Shown here: positions 24,366-36,389 of the stretch, in pieces
Layout: the number at the start of each line of letters is the position of its first letter
How positions within the stretch are numbered: the first letter of the stretch is position 1
Notes under the pieces: model-generated
The model's input: the letters and a program-made list of their open reading frames with translations, nothing else
What the model was told of the DNA's origin: nothing
Databases searched by the model: none
Translations under genes and position numbers: made by a program
Assembly: GCA_944989445.1 (NCBI GenBank)
Contig: CALYLW010000181.1
Coordinates: 399,764-463,763, forward strand
Origin: Ampullaceana balthica
Lineage: Eukaryota > Mollusca > Gastropoda > Lymnaeidae
DNA: 64,000 nucleotides
Direction: 5' to 3'

Positions 24366-26039
24366 ACGTTAGCGGACCCAACTATCCGTTTCGCTCGGGT
24401 GAGTTCTTCGTGCCCACCGACGCGTGTCTCGATGAGGCCGATCGCTCTCCCCCGTATTAGTATCTATTGGATTTTAATTCGTGAACGTAAATCAACGTTT
24501 GATTGGGTGGTGGGGCGGCTGGGTGGTGGGGGGTGTCGTGAGCAAGGATGGGATGGGGTGGGGAGACAATAGATCATGACGTCACCGGGTGACACCAGCC
24601 GAAAGGTGTCCTGCGCGTCCCTTTCTCTCCGCGGCCGTCTCTCGCCATTGTTTTTTGTTTTTTTGTTTTTTGGTCATCGCGAGGTTTCATGAACAGGAAA
24701 CAGGACGATGCTATTACAAGCAGGGAGAGTGCCGAAGGCTAGATGAGGAAGGGGGGAGGAAGTAAAATGCAGGGGATGACTCGCTGCAGGGTCACGGAGG
24801 GTGTAATGAAAACAAATAACATCATTAAATTGATGTTACGTGTGACCTGCGAGCTCGGAGTGGTGGTCTCGGCGTGGGGACGTGCCGTGCGTGCGTGTCT
24901 GTGTCAGAAGGAAAGGGGGGGGAGTGATGGTGGTGTTAGTTGGGGGAGTGGAGGGGAGCAGTCGACGGTGAGGTCACGCGCCATAAATGTATCAGTCACA
25001 GATGGACGGCTGCTATGTTGGATTTGTGGTGATAGGTTCAATTTGTCACCGAGGTTCACTGGTGTAGGAAAAGGGGTTGGAGGCAGTGGCGTAGCTAGAG
25101 GGGGGCGGTGGGGGCGGTCCGCCCCGGGCGGCACACATTTAGGGGCGGCATTTTTGGGCACTTGAAAAGTGCAACCTATTCCGACAACCACCCTTTTTCT
25201 TTTGAAGGGGGAAAACCAAGGAGAAACAAAAATATTCGTAATTTCTAGTCCTAATTAACGGACTCCAACAACATTTGTTTGATTACATAGTGGATGTGTG
25301 CATGTTATAAGTAACGCAAAACAGTTCAAAAATTTAAAATCACTCAAAAAAGGTATCGATTTGATTGGAAATTTAAGCGGTATACGGTACGACCAGATGA
25401 CGCTTTTGATGAAAACTACACAAAAACACATCACCGCTGGGTCCAATAATGTGCTATTAATATCGCCACGATCGTTTTTGCGTGGAGTTTCGACATTTGT
25501 AGAATGATGCGCGAACAAGTACCTACAATTCATGGTGGTTCAAATATTGTGTTTAACTTGCAAGTAATAATTTATATAAAATATGGGTAATTTATATTAC
25601 CGTTTGAGTTTTCATAAAATTACTGTAAGGTACGTTATTAAAAATTATATTTATTTTGTTTTTATTGCATTAAAGTAGCACAAATAATTTATCTTTTTCC
25701 ATTAAAATACTGTTATTCATTAAAAATGTTACGCCTATCCAATTAAAGTAATGTGTAAATAATTTGAATTCGTCTATTTTATGGAAAATTATTAAGATTT
25801 ATTGCAAGAACATGAAAATATTCAAATTTCTCAGTTAATAAACACAACAACAGGCATACATAATTTCGAAAAAAGACATACTTTTTAATTGACATCTGAA
25901 GAAGTAACTAGTAAAACGAGATAAGATGCTTACATTTTACTCAATTCAATGAAATCTTTTTATTTTCTATGTTATCTCAATTTATGGGAACCCGTCATTT
26001 TTAAATTTTAATGCAAACCAATTGCATGGAACAAAGAGA

Positions 26040-26740
26040 TGTGCTAATACAAAACGCTGTTATATCAGTCAAACAATTTGTGAAGAGTTAGAGATATCAA
26101 CTGAACGCTGAGTTAGAAGGAGAAAAAATATGAGTGGGGAAAATTAAGAAGACGTGGTTCTAGCTTTAGAACGAGAAGTACAACAGGAAATGTTTTTATC
26201 CATGGATGGAATTATAACAGAAAATAAAAGAACGCTTTGATGAGTTGCAAGTCCTTGCAAGAAAATATTCGTATATAATACCATGTAACATACTAAATGA
26301 AGCATTTGAACATCAAATAAATTACTTTATTGACATTGATAAAGAACAGTTCAATACTGAAAGAAAAAGGCTCCAGGTTTTTATGGCTGTACCTAACTAC
26401 AAGAATAGGCATTATGTTAGAAAAACGGGGGGAAAGGCCCCCTTGATCTATTAAAATTTATTCAACAGTAAGATTTAAAAATTCTGTACCCAACATTGTA
26501 ATTTTGCTATGAATTTTTTCAACAATTGCTATCAGTGTCGCTAGTTGTGAAAGGAGCTTCTCCAAAGAGAAGTTGATAAAAAATTATCTTCTTCCACAAT
26601 GAGCGATTTAAGACAACAAAATCTTGCAGTATTGTCCAAAGAACAAGATATTACAAATAATTTAAATTTTGATAGCATAATACACGATTTTTCTATTATG
26701 AAAGTTAGGAAAGTAAATGTAAAAATATTATTACATACTA
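26040..26740 (+). pseudogene. hAT transposase relic, C-terminal dimerisation part
   Basis: A frame near 26525-26590 contains the signature ASCERSFSKEKLIKNYL (hAT dimerisation domain). It runs on at 26599-26740 as MSDLRQQNLAVLSKEQDI and NLNFDSIIHDFSIMKVRKV, as in TTF-type/ZMYM1-like transposases. The upstream fragment 26245-26454 belongs to the preceding region. Stops and frameshifts break it into pieces, so it is inactive. Confidence 0.8.
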
Positions 26741-27097
26741 ATGTATACAATTTCTTTGTTCGTAAAAAAAATCATTTATTTATAAATATAAAATAAAAGG
26801 AAAGTAATTGATAATGTTTTTTGGGGTGTAAATTAAATTAATTTGGAATATGTTTTGTCTCATTTGTGTAGCCTCAGTGACTTTCTTTGGCCTTTAAAAA
26901 TATATAGTGTTTTTTTTTATAAATGTGTATTTAGCCTATAGGTATATCACCTTACGCGGCCTCTTTAATTACTGTTTACATAAATATGGCATGCAATGGT
27001 AAACATATTCCCCACCTTTACTTCGTTTCAATTGCAATTATTTATTCATGTTTATTAATTTATCCACAAAAAAATACATCATAAAATCGACTAATTT

Positions 27098-27479
27098 GCC
27101 ATCCATAAATGATGTCACGCATTTCAGATGATTTTTCACCCCCTCCGCCCTCGTCACACGTCGCCACAAAAACTTCTTCAATAATAATGGCATAAAGTTT
27201 TGACACCATAGAAGCCGTATTTTCTATTTGAAAATAACTATGTTTTAAATCAATTTTTCTTCATTTAAGTATGTTTTTAGTGCACGGCTGAACATTAATA
27301 TCGTAACACGCGTTTTACATAAACTTCATTAAATACAGTGTCAGTAATCAATATTCAAGTGGAATTTTCATTTAAAGTTGTGCATTTTGACGTGATGTCA
27401 CATTTTTTAAAAACACCCCTCTCGTCACACATCGTAACAAATGTATACCAGGTGCGTGACGTCATTTATGGACGGTCCC
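27098..27479. mobile_element. MITE with CCGTCCATAAATGACGTCAC ends (nested)
   Basis: Left end gccatccataaatgatgtca and right end tgcgtgacgtcatttatgga are inverted. The same ends lie nested in the three large hAT copies (16896, about 38820, about 43630) and at 53630. Superfamily uncertain. Confidence 0.65.
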
Positions 27480-28052
27480 TAAAAAGGGCGGCATATTGGA
27501 GACCACCCCGGGCGGCAAAAGTTCTAGCTACGCCACTGGGTGGAGGTGGGTGTCGCGGAAGGATTTGATCCGAGTGGGACTATTTTTATAATCATGTAAG
27601 TCGACACTTTCTACGCTCAGAATTGTTTTTTTAAAATTATTTTTTAAATATTTTTTTTAAGGTGGAAGGGGTGGGGGCAAAAATCTCGCTCCCGTCCTAA
27701 TGGGGCGCTAACCCAAGTTATACGCCACTGCTGGAAAAAATACTTAGACATTCATGTTCTCGCCACAGACCAACATAATTTCGAAATCAATATAATCAAA
27801 GGTTAATGCAACGCGTGGAGTTACGGATCAAAATTCGGAACTAATTTCAAACCAACTGGGCCCGAACCATTTTAAGAAAGCGACACAATGATGCATAGTT
27901 AATTCACTTGTTCTAGTATTTAAATTCATACAGATGATGAGTTATAGTCTTAGTTACAAGTTACAGTGCTCTTGGAATTTTTTTAATTTTCATTTATTTG
28001 TTTTCTTTCTTTTTTTTGATGGCAGGAGATAAGACAATATAACCCACCTCTG

Positions 28053-28137
28053 TCAATATACAATATAATAGCCCAAGTCACAGGTTGGAAGGAAGGATCC
28101 GTAGCGCTATGACGTCATTTTTGAGCTTATATTTAAG

Positions 28138-28229
<92 letters not shown>

Positions 28230-28489
28230 CGCGCATCAGGAGGTGGGCAACATTCTAAAAATTCTAAAAGATTCTAAAAAAAATTATTATATGACGTCAT
28301 AGTTTTAGCTTATATTTTAATTTTGGAAAAGAGAGCGATGTAAAAAGAGGATTTGAGGATTTATAATTATGAAATACTTTGTGTACATTTCAGGAAGTTT
28401 AATATTTCGTATTTATGAAACAAGGATAAGTTACTTGGGCTTTTACCCCCCCAAAAAAGTTAGCGCCTTAGGCGCTCTAAAACCCCTAG
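28053..28489 (+). mobile_element. Helitron-like element H2
   Basis: Begins TCAATATACAATATAATAGC and ends ttaggcgctctaaaaccccTAG (CTAG at 28486-28489, next base T). It shares the 3' module tatttatgaaacaaggataa and the gttacttgggc word with the other copies. It has no long internal array; a (TA)n block (28139-28226) sits inside instead. The start position is less certain than the end. The preceding 27547-28052 is unassigned and includes a stray hAT-like terminus (tacgccactg) at 27723-27732. Confidence 0.6.
28139..28226. repeat. (TA)n microsatellite
   Basis: Nearly pure TA with one phase slip, inside the Helitron-like element H2. Confidence 0.96.
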
Positions 28490-28934
28490 TATATATTATA
28501 TATTTCTTTCTATCGAAGTGACGCATCTTCGGTGAACTGCAGCGTTCCAAGTTACGCCACGGTCTAGGTTAAGACCCAAGTACTTAACACAGGCGAAAGG
28601 CTGGACCCACCGGGGTCAGGGCAAAATCTAGTTACGTTGATTCTTAAATGATTTTTTTAAATTAAAGAGACGATATCGGACAAAATTTGGGCAAAGGTCG
28701 TCAAGCTAAAGCAGCGCTATACGACTGACATCTCAACAAGGAAATGGTGATTATGCTCAACGTGGCCAATGTTCACGGAGACCGGATAACACGCGAGAAA
28801 AAAAACCACATACGCTATAATTAAATGTGCAAAACACAACACCAAAAAAAAACAACCCACCAACAAAACAAACATCATAAAAGAAACACATGGCAAAATT
28901 CACCAGACAGTCAAGGTATTTTTTGCATCCTATC

Positions 28935-29136
28935 CCATCTTATCTTATCTTATCTTATCTTATCTATAGTATAGACTCTCTTTTTATGCAGAAGATTATT
29001 GCGTCCTACGATAATCCATGGTCTATGTCTAGTCTTGAATTTTATCCTTGTTTTAGTTGTTGATAGAGTGTTGGCTTTCCTGGTTTTATTAATTAAGGCA
29101 ACACTTTCCACGCCCGAATTTCAGACGGGAAGAACG
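28935..29136 (-). mobile_element. Reverse-strand LINE 3'-end fragment
   Basis: Starts with (TATCT)n, the complement of the LINE tail. It continues as the complement of the 3' UTR (gaagattattgcgtcctacg) and the end of ORF2 (ggctttcctggtttt, cacgcccgaattt). It is more diverged than the copies at 920 and 29472. The open frame 28999-29331 is its antisense artefact. Confidence 0.8.
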
Positions 29137-29146
29137 AGAATTTGCG

Positions 29147-29450
29147 CAGTGCCTCTCAAACTTTTTAGTGTGGCGGACTGGCAGGAATTTTTCCATTGCA
29201 CCAGGGACCGGTGCACTATTCCTAGTACTGACGTGGTAGAGAAATACAATTTATTTAATTTAATTTGTTTCATTTCATGTGCTTACTACCAAAGAAGTGC
29301 AAAATTCTTTATGGTTAGTATTAAAGGATGAAAATTAAATGTAGAATTATAATTAGATTTTTCTGTCCTTCCTTGATGACTTCCGTGGACTGGCGGCAGA
29401 AGGCCCACGGACCGGCACCTATCCGCGGACCAACACTCTGAGAAGCACTG
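29147..29450 (+). mobile_element. hAT-type MITE, CAGTGCYTCTCA ends
   Basis: A 304-bp segment from cagtgcctctcaaacttttt to ctctgagaagcactg, with inverted ends. Internal phrases ggcggactggcagg and ggactggcggcagaagg are also inverted. Target duplication is unclear. It separates two LINE fragments of opposite orientation. Confidence 0.75.
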
Positions 29451-29471
29451 CTCTAGCGTACTAAACTAGCG

Positions 29472-29858
29472 TACATTAGTTAAATCATTAAACCTTGAAA
29501 CACTAGAGGATAGAAGAACCAAGAGCAAAGTAGTAATCATACATAAAGCAATTAATTCTAATTTAGAAATACAACACAAAGATAACTTAATACAACCCTC
29601 AGATAGACATAAGGATAAAAACACCTTTCTTATTCCGTATGCAAGAACAAACACATACACGTTTTCCTTCTTCCCGTCCGGAATTCGGGCGTGGAATGGG
29701 TTGCCTGAAGAATCCAGGAAAACCAACACTTTATCAACATTTAAATCTCTAATAAAAATGCAGGACTAAACACAAACCATAGATAAGCGTAGGACGCAAT
29801 AATCTTCTGTATAGAAGGAGCGTCTGTAAACAGATAAGATAAGATAAGATAAGATAAA
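29472..29858 (+). mobile_element. LINE 3'-end fragment, near-identical to that at 1194-1576
   Basis: Same sequence as 1194-1576 with only one difference noticed by eye (cacatacacg for cacatacaag), including the 3' UTR and the (GATAA)n tail. It encodes the last ~97 residues of the reverse transcriptase. A short ctagcgtac repeat at 29453 and 29466 lies at the insertion edge. The high identity points to recent activity of the family. Confidence 0.88.
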
Positions 29859-29862
29859 CAAC

Positions 29863-29946
29863 AAAAGTGTTTTTATGCCTATGCCTATCCGAGTGTTGTA
29901 CTAGGTTATCTTTGTGCTGTATTTCCAAGTTAGAATTAATTAACGC
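29863..29946 (-). mobile_element. Short reverse-strand LINE coding fragment
   Basis: The complement encodes INSNLEIQHKDNL followed by QHSDRHRHKNTF, matching the LINE ORF segment at about 1270-1352 with several changes. It lies head-to-head against the tail of the preceding copy, so the two make an inverted arrangement. Confidence 0.8.
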
Positions 29947-30017
29947 AGGGAAATGGTATTTAAATTTCAAAAGCACCTACAGCGAGTATAACCGGAGAAG
30001 GGGTTTGACTGAAATAG

Positions 30018-30520
30018 ATGGTATAACTATGAGACCAACAGCTGGTGTAACTATAAGACCAACAGCTGGAGTAACTATAAGACCAAAAGGTGGTGTAAAT
30101 ATAAGACCAACATCTGGTGTAACTATAAGACCAAAAGCTGGTGTAACTATAAGACAACAAGCTGGTGTAACTATAAGACCAACAGCTGGTGTAACTATAA
30201 GACAACAAGCTGGTGTAAATATAAGACAACAAGCTGGTGTAACTATAAGACCAACAGCTGGTGTAACTATAAGACCAACAGCTGGTGTAACTATAAGACC
30301 AACAGCTGGTGTAACTATAAGACCAACAGCTGGTGTAACTATAAGACCAACAGCTGTTGTAACTATAAGACCAACAGCTGGTGTAACTATAAGACCAACA
30401 GCTGGTGTAACTATAAGATCAACAGCTGTTGTAACTATAAGACCAACAGCTGGTGTAACTATAAGACCAACAGCTGGTGTAACTATAAGACCAACAGCTG
30501 GTGTAACTATAAGACCAATG
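30018..30520. repeat. 24-bp minisatellite, about 21 units
   Basis: Unit ccaacagctggtgtaactat plus aaga. Variants (caacaa, aaatat, gttgta) recur in clusters, showing block duplication. Because the unit is 24 bp and stop-free in several frames, long repetitive frames appear on both strands; the plus-strand one starts at GTG. No ATG-led gene is supported. Confidence 0.96.
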
Positions 30521-30716
30521 ACTAAAAGAGCCATCTCCTAGAAGTGGCCTCTATTTAACGTTGTCCAGAATGTATAGCATTAAGTCGCACTATGACATAG
30601 AATTATAAAGTTAATTTGATATCCTCCTTGTAAGAACGTGTGAATAAAAAGAAGGGAATGAAAATGAAAGAAAGAAAAACGCGAGATAACAAAACGATTT
30701 AAACGACAAACAGAAG

Positions 30717-30719
<3 letters not shown>

Positions 30720-30801
<82 letters not shown>
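30720..30801. repeat. (GA)n microsatellite
   Basis: Almost pure GA dinucleotide tract. The following 30802-31378 is GC-richer unique DNA without a supported gene. Confidence 0.97.
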
Positions 30802-31378
30802 AGTGCCCTATTTTTTTTTGCACAGAACGAAGCGTGAGGAAAGGGAGTGGGCCGGCGCGAGGGGAAGAGGTCGCCCTGGGAGTTAAAGAGCATGCGCAAG
30901 CAAAGGGAGGGCACAATGAGACAACTCACGCGAGAGAGCAGTTTGTTTACCTCCACTAATGAAAATCGCTATATGCCAGATCCTCCCCATGTTAGCTCGG
31001 TCTTTAACTAATGGCCGCAAATCATTTTAGCGATATTGAAGGGGAGGACTCCACCGGCTAAAGGAGCCGGGGATCAAAACTGGCAGAAACAAAAGCCGCA
31101 TGGAAATTGGTCCTGTTTTACAACTTGTTCCGGTCATGCGCACTGCTGGAGACGCCCTATCCCCGTGGGGCTTCTGGGTGGAGTTTGTTGTGTATGGGGG
31201 TCCCGTAATGATAAGAGGTAACAAGGTTGGTGTTTATTTTCCGCCTGACAACGCGCACTTCCAACGATCAGGTACAATTTTTTTTTATATCAATGATATA
31301 GGGTTGTGGGGGGGGGGAAGAGGGCAAGAATAAAGAGAAGGTAGCTCAATAGAAATCATTGATCCATAACACTCACAA

Positions 31379-32377
<999 letters not shown>

Positions 32378-32665
32378 TTCAGCAAGACATTATAATATGA
32401 CATAACAATATGACATCACAAGACGGCATGGCATCATGATACGGCATTGCAATGCGACATCACAACATGACATCACAACTTGAATTCATAAACATGGAAT
32501 CACAATATGTCCTCTTACCGTGACATCATAACACGACCTTACAACACGACACCACAAGACGACCTTACAACATGCCATCATACCGCGGCACTACGGCCTG
32601 ACATCGCAACACGACAAACGCGACATGACATCACGGCACGACATCACAGATAGACATCACCTCGT
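32378..32665. repeat. Degenerate ~10-bp tandem repeat
   Basis: Imperfect units of the form acatcacaac / gacatgacat, heavily drifted (acggcat, acgacct). Old array. Confidence 0.8.
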
Positions 32666-32754
32666 TGCTACCAAATGGTTGTTTATACTAAAGGGCCACT
32701 GTACAATTGACTGATCAAACAGAGGCAAGTTTGGTATTGATCTTCAGCCCCGAC

Positions 32755-33325
32755 TTTTAGTTTTGGGCTTGTAAACGTTGTCCCGAGGCCTATAGAGATG
32801 GTTGATGTTGTTCCACGGCCTAGGGAGATTGTGGATATTATTCCACGGCCTGCTGAGATTGTGGATATTGTTCCACGTCCTAGAGATTGCTTTTATTGTT
32901 CCACGGCCTAGAGATTGTGGATATTGTTCCACGGCCTGCAGCGATTGTGGATATTGATCCACGGCCCAGAAATTGTGGATATTGTTTCACACCCTGTATA
33001 GATTGTGCATAAGTTCCAAGGCCTATAGAGATTGAGGACATTGTTCCTCGGCCTGTAGAGATCGTGAGTATTGTTCCAAGGCCTTTAGAAATTGTGGATA
33101 TTTATCCACGGTCTGTAGAGATTGTGGATATTTATCCACGGTCTGTACAGATTGGGGTGGATATTGTTCCATGGCTTATAGAGATTGTGAACATTTTTGG
33201 CCAGTAGAGATTGTTAAAATTGTTCAATGGCCTGTAGAGGTTGTGGATATTGTTCAACGGCCTTTAAATATAGTGGATACGCTTCCTTGGCAATTTGAGA
33301 TGGTGGATATTGTTCATTTGATGTT
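32755..33325. repeat. ~30-bp minisatellite, about 19 units
   Basis: Unit ggcctgtagagattgtggat plus attgttccac, with small indels and drift toward both ends. Confidence 0.92.
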
Positions 33326-34670
33326 TGGTGACATATTGAAAAAGTTCATGTTTTTTGGTGGAACATGAATATTGGATAAAGTTGGGTTTTAAATTTTTTT
33401 TTAAATAAGAGATGACTTGTTTGGGTATTGGCTTGAAAAATATGACAATCAAAGAAGTAAAAAATGGATTTTATAAATTCACATAGGTCGTCAGAAATCA
33501 CCTGTCGCTACAGTGGATTTTAACAAATGGGCTGATGTAAGAAAACACGATTATACCGTCGCGTTCATGAGAACAAGAACTTACTCTTAAGCGGTAATTA
33601 TAATCAAGATCCCACTACAGTGAATAAATTCATTTGGATCGTAAACAAAGGGTATGATGGCTTTTTTTTCCCTGTACATTTAGAAGTTTTAATTTGAAAC
33701 ATTTGAGTTAAGAGCTATGACATGGCTGTGTGACTTTGTTCAAACGAGAACACTTTTGAAATGTGCAAAACTTATAATTCATCGACAGCGTTTGTTGCAC
33801 AAGGAAGCCTTGTCTTTTGGAATAACAGATCGAGAAAATATTCAAATGTGAAAGAAAGTATTTTTCTCCAACTCCAAGGGAAACTGGAGGTTGGAGTTTG
33901 AGCCCCACTTTGCCGATTGAATACATTACAACTAGAAGCAAAGACACCATACGGTTTATGTTAGAGCAGCATTTAAATGTCTGAAATAAAAATGGTTTAT
34001 GATTGCAAAACATGGGTAGGAGGGGGTGCTATCTGGATTTATCATAGAGAAACTGATTTTTTTGTGTGTGAGAATTTCCACATTTTATTAGGAAATATTT
34101 GGTATTGCTCATTTTTATTAATATTTTTTTATAATGTTTGCAAAAAAAAATAAATACCTAATGGAAATCAATTTGATTGTTATTGGGATAAAATGTAGAG
34201 AAAATGTAATGGAAGAAAGATTTAAGCGCGAGACGTACCTGAAAAGAAAGCCAGTTCCATGGAAATTATAATGTAAATATTTATTTATTTATTTAGTTTT
34301 TCAAACTAAGACTCATATGTCCAACAAGAGGAGTTCAGCTTTTATGAGAATAAAAAAAGTTGAGCTGGTGTATGGCAAATATGGTTATTAAATGAAAAAA
34401 TATACAAAAACAAGTACAAAAGATAGACAGATATAATTGGCCAGATTTTTATTTAAAGAAATCCCTTTAAAAGGAAAATACATCTTTTTGAATTCTACAT
34501 TTATTGTATGATAGCTCTAAGACATATGTTAAAATGTTTATTATTTAAATTATTTCTTTAAAATGTGTACTATTTGGTAACTATATTGGCATGACATCGG
34601 TGAATTATATGTATAAAAACAATTCGAGTCTTTCTTAACAGGTTACGGCAGATTTAGTGGTCACTCAAAC
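33326..34670. other. Unassigned AT-rich DNA
   Basis: No repeat family, gene or RNA recognised. Frames here are short and without motifs. Confidence 0.45.
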
Positions 34671-34671
34671 A

Positions 34672-35045
34672 GGACCAGTCACCATTAGTCTGCAGTTCCC
34701 ATCTAGGGCTACATGACTAGTCATCGTTAGTCTGCAGTTCCCATCTAGGGCTACATGGCTAGTCATCGTTTGCAGTTCCCATCTAGGGCTACATGACTAG
34801 TCATCATTAGTCTGCAGTTCCCATCTAGGGCTACATGACTAATCATCATTAGTCTGCAGTTTCCATCTAGGGCTACATGGCTAGCCTTCATTAGTCTGCA
34901 GTTTCCATCTAGGGCTACATTACTAGTCTTCATTGGTCTGCAGTTTCCATCTAGGGCTACATGACTAGTCTTCATTAGTCTGCAGTTCCCATCTAGGGCT
35001 ACAGTATAGTCATCACTAGTCTGCAGTTCCTATCTAGGGCTACAG
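34672..35045. repeat. 42-bp minisatellite, about 9 units
   Basis: Unit contains attagtctgcagttcccatc followed by tagggctacatgactagtc. One unit (near 34764) carries a deletion. Similarity between units is high. Confidence 0.95.
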
Positions 35046-36091
35046 GGGTCGGTACAGCCCGCTTCTTTCTGATCCCTGGGGTGACAAAGACGCCGAGCAA
35101 CCCGCCCCATGCAGCATTATTTTATCGTTTCACCCTTATTGCTTTCATTTTCACTCCGTTATCGTTTGTGGGGGGGGGGTGGAGCGGAGGGGGCACGGGT
35201 GAAGTGCGGGTGGGGGCGGTATTGGGCAGTAAATACGCCATCATGTCTATCATTTCACGCCATCTTCCGGCTGCCCCCCTGGCACCGGCTCCCGTGAGAA
35301 TCTCTTCCGGGCTGTTCGTGCAACCGTGACAATCGTCAACACAATCACGTGATGTCAGGTTCCATTCGGCAATGGGTCTCACTACCAGAGGGTAACGTTG
35401 CCTAGCTTTCTACAGCGGTTCTTGAAACTAAATTCTGGTGCCAGGTCCGATGATACGGCGATCTCCGATGTCCGTCACACGGGCTCTAACGTATGTCAAC
35501 CAATTCTAGTGTGGAGACGTATTCTGGAAGTCTACAGAAGTCCTCACTACTTATTGTTGAGAAATAGATGTAACTATTAACCTAATATTATAATCAGTTA
35601 AATAATCAGCAAATATTTAATAATTTTCAACTTATGTTATATACAGCAGATGTTATATTATTTCAACATAATTTATATTAAATACTGCAAAAACATATAA
35701 TAGGACGTATATGTGTTTCAACATCGAGTATTGAAGAAAAATATAATAAAATCTGTTTCTGGGGGATTTGAAACGCAGTAATAAAAAGATGACCATAGAG
35801 GTTTTTTGCTTAGAGGAATAATGACTAATTGGGACTTTCTTCTTTTTTCTCGAAGGGCAAAATATCTTAAGTTTAAAAAAAAATTCTAGGAATTCTAAAG
35901 CTTTATGTCTTGGACACGGAATATAAGCAATAACAATAATAATTATTATTATGATTATCTCAAATGAATGTGATAGGTTCATTCACACCAAATGAACATA
36001 ATACACAAAATATAAACGATAGGAATTAAAAGAATTTTTTTAAAGCAGAGGATTAAATGACTGGAGAAAAGAGAAAGAGGGTGAATGGAGG
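35046..36091. other. Unassigned DNA
   Basis: 35046-35560 is GC-richer with a G-run at 35167 and frames open on both strands but no motif. The rest is AT-rich. Confidence 0.35.
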
Positions 36092-36129
36092 GAGAAAGAG
36101 AGAGAGAGAGATAGATAGAGAGAGAGAGA

Positions 36130-36222
<93 letters not shown>
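36092..36222. repeat. (GA)n microsatellite
   Basis: Long GA tract with GATA and GGGA interruptions at its left end. Confidence 0.97.
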
Positions 36223-36226
<4 letters not shown>

Positions 36227-36389
36227 AAAGAATAATAGAAAATAGAAAGAAAATAATCTTTGGTAAAGATTTTATTCAAAGGAGGTCACTCTTCTTTGAA
36301 GAGTTTGTTTAGTTTCGGAGAGACCCAACCACAACCCGGATGTCCTAATAACTCATCTTGACTTTACAAAAATACCTGGTTGGCGGACC

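Larger units (their letters stand above)
25084..27538 (+). mobile_element. hAT transposon relic with recognisable ends
   Basis: Ends cagtggcgtagctagagg and agttctagctacgccactg are inverted repeats, both followed inward by a ccgccccgggcggc-type palindrome. Flanking octamers gttggagg and ggtggagg match at 7 of 8. Length is 2,455 bp. It contains decayed transposase coding (26040-26740) and, near its right end, a nested MITE (27098-27479). Confidence 0.88.

Noticed and set aside
24743..25165. 140-codon frame as an exon
   Set aside because: Gly/Arg-rich reading of G-rich DNA that runs into a hAT end at 25084; no motif and no splice pattern.
28999..29331. 110-codon plus-strand frame
   Set aside because: Antisense of a LINE 3' fragment fused to a hAT MITE; no protein family match recognised.
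29867..30541. 224-codon frame as a structural repeat protein
   Set aside because: Begins at GTG inside a LINE fragment and is otherwise the 24-bp minisatellite; no ATG or promoter.
36057..36245. Glu/Arg- and Leu/Ser-rich frames over GA/CT tracts
   Set aside because: Direct products of GA/CT microsatellites (also at 7739, 24274, 30720, 31379).
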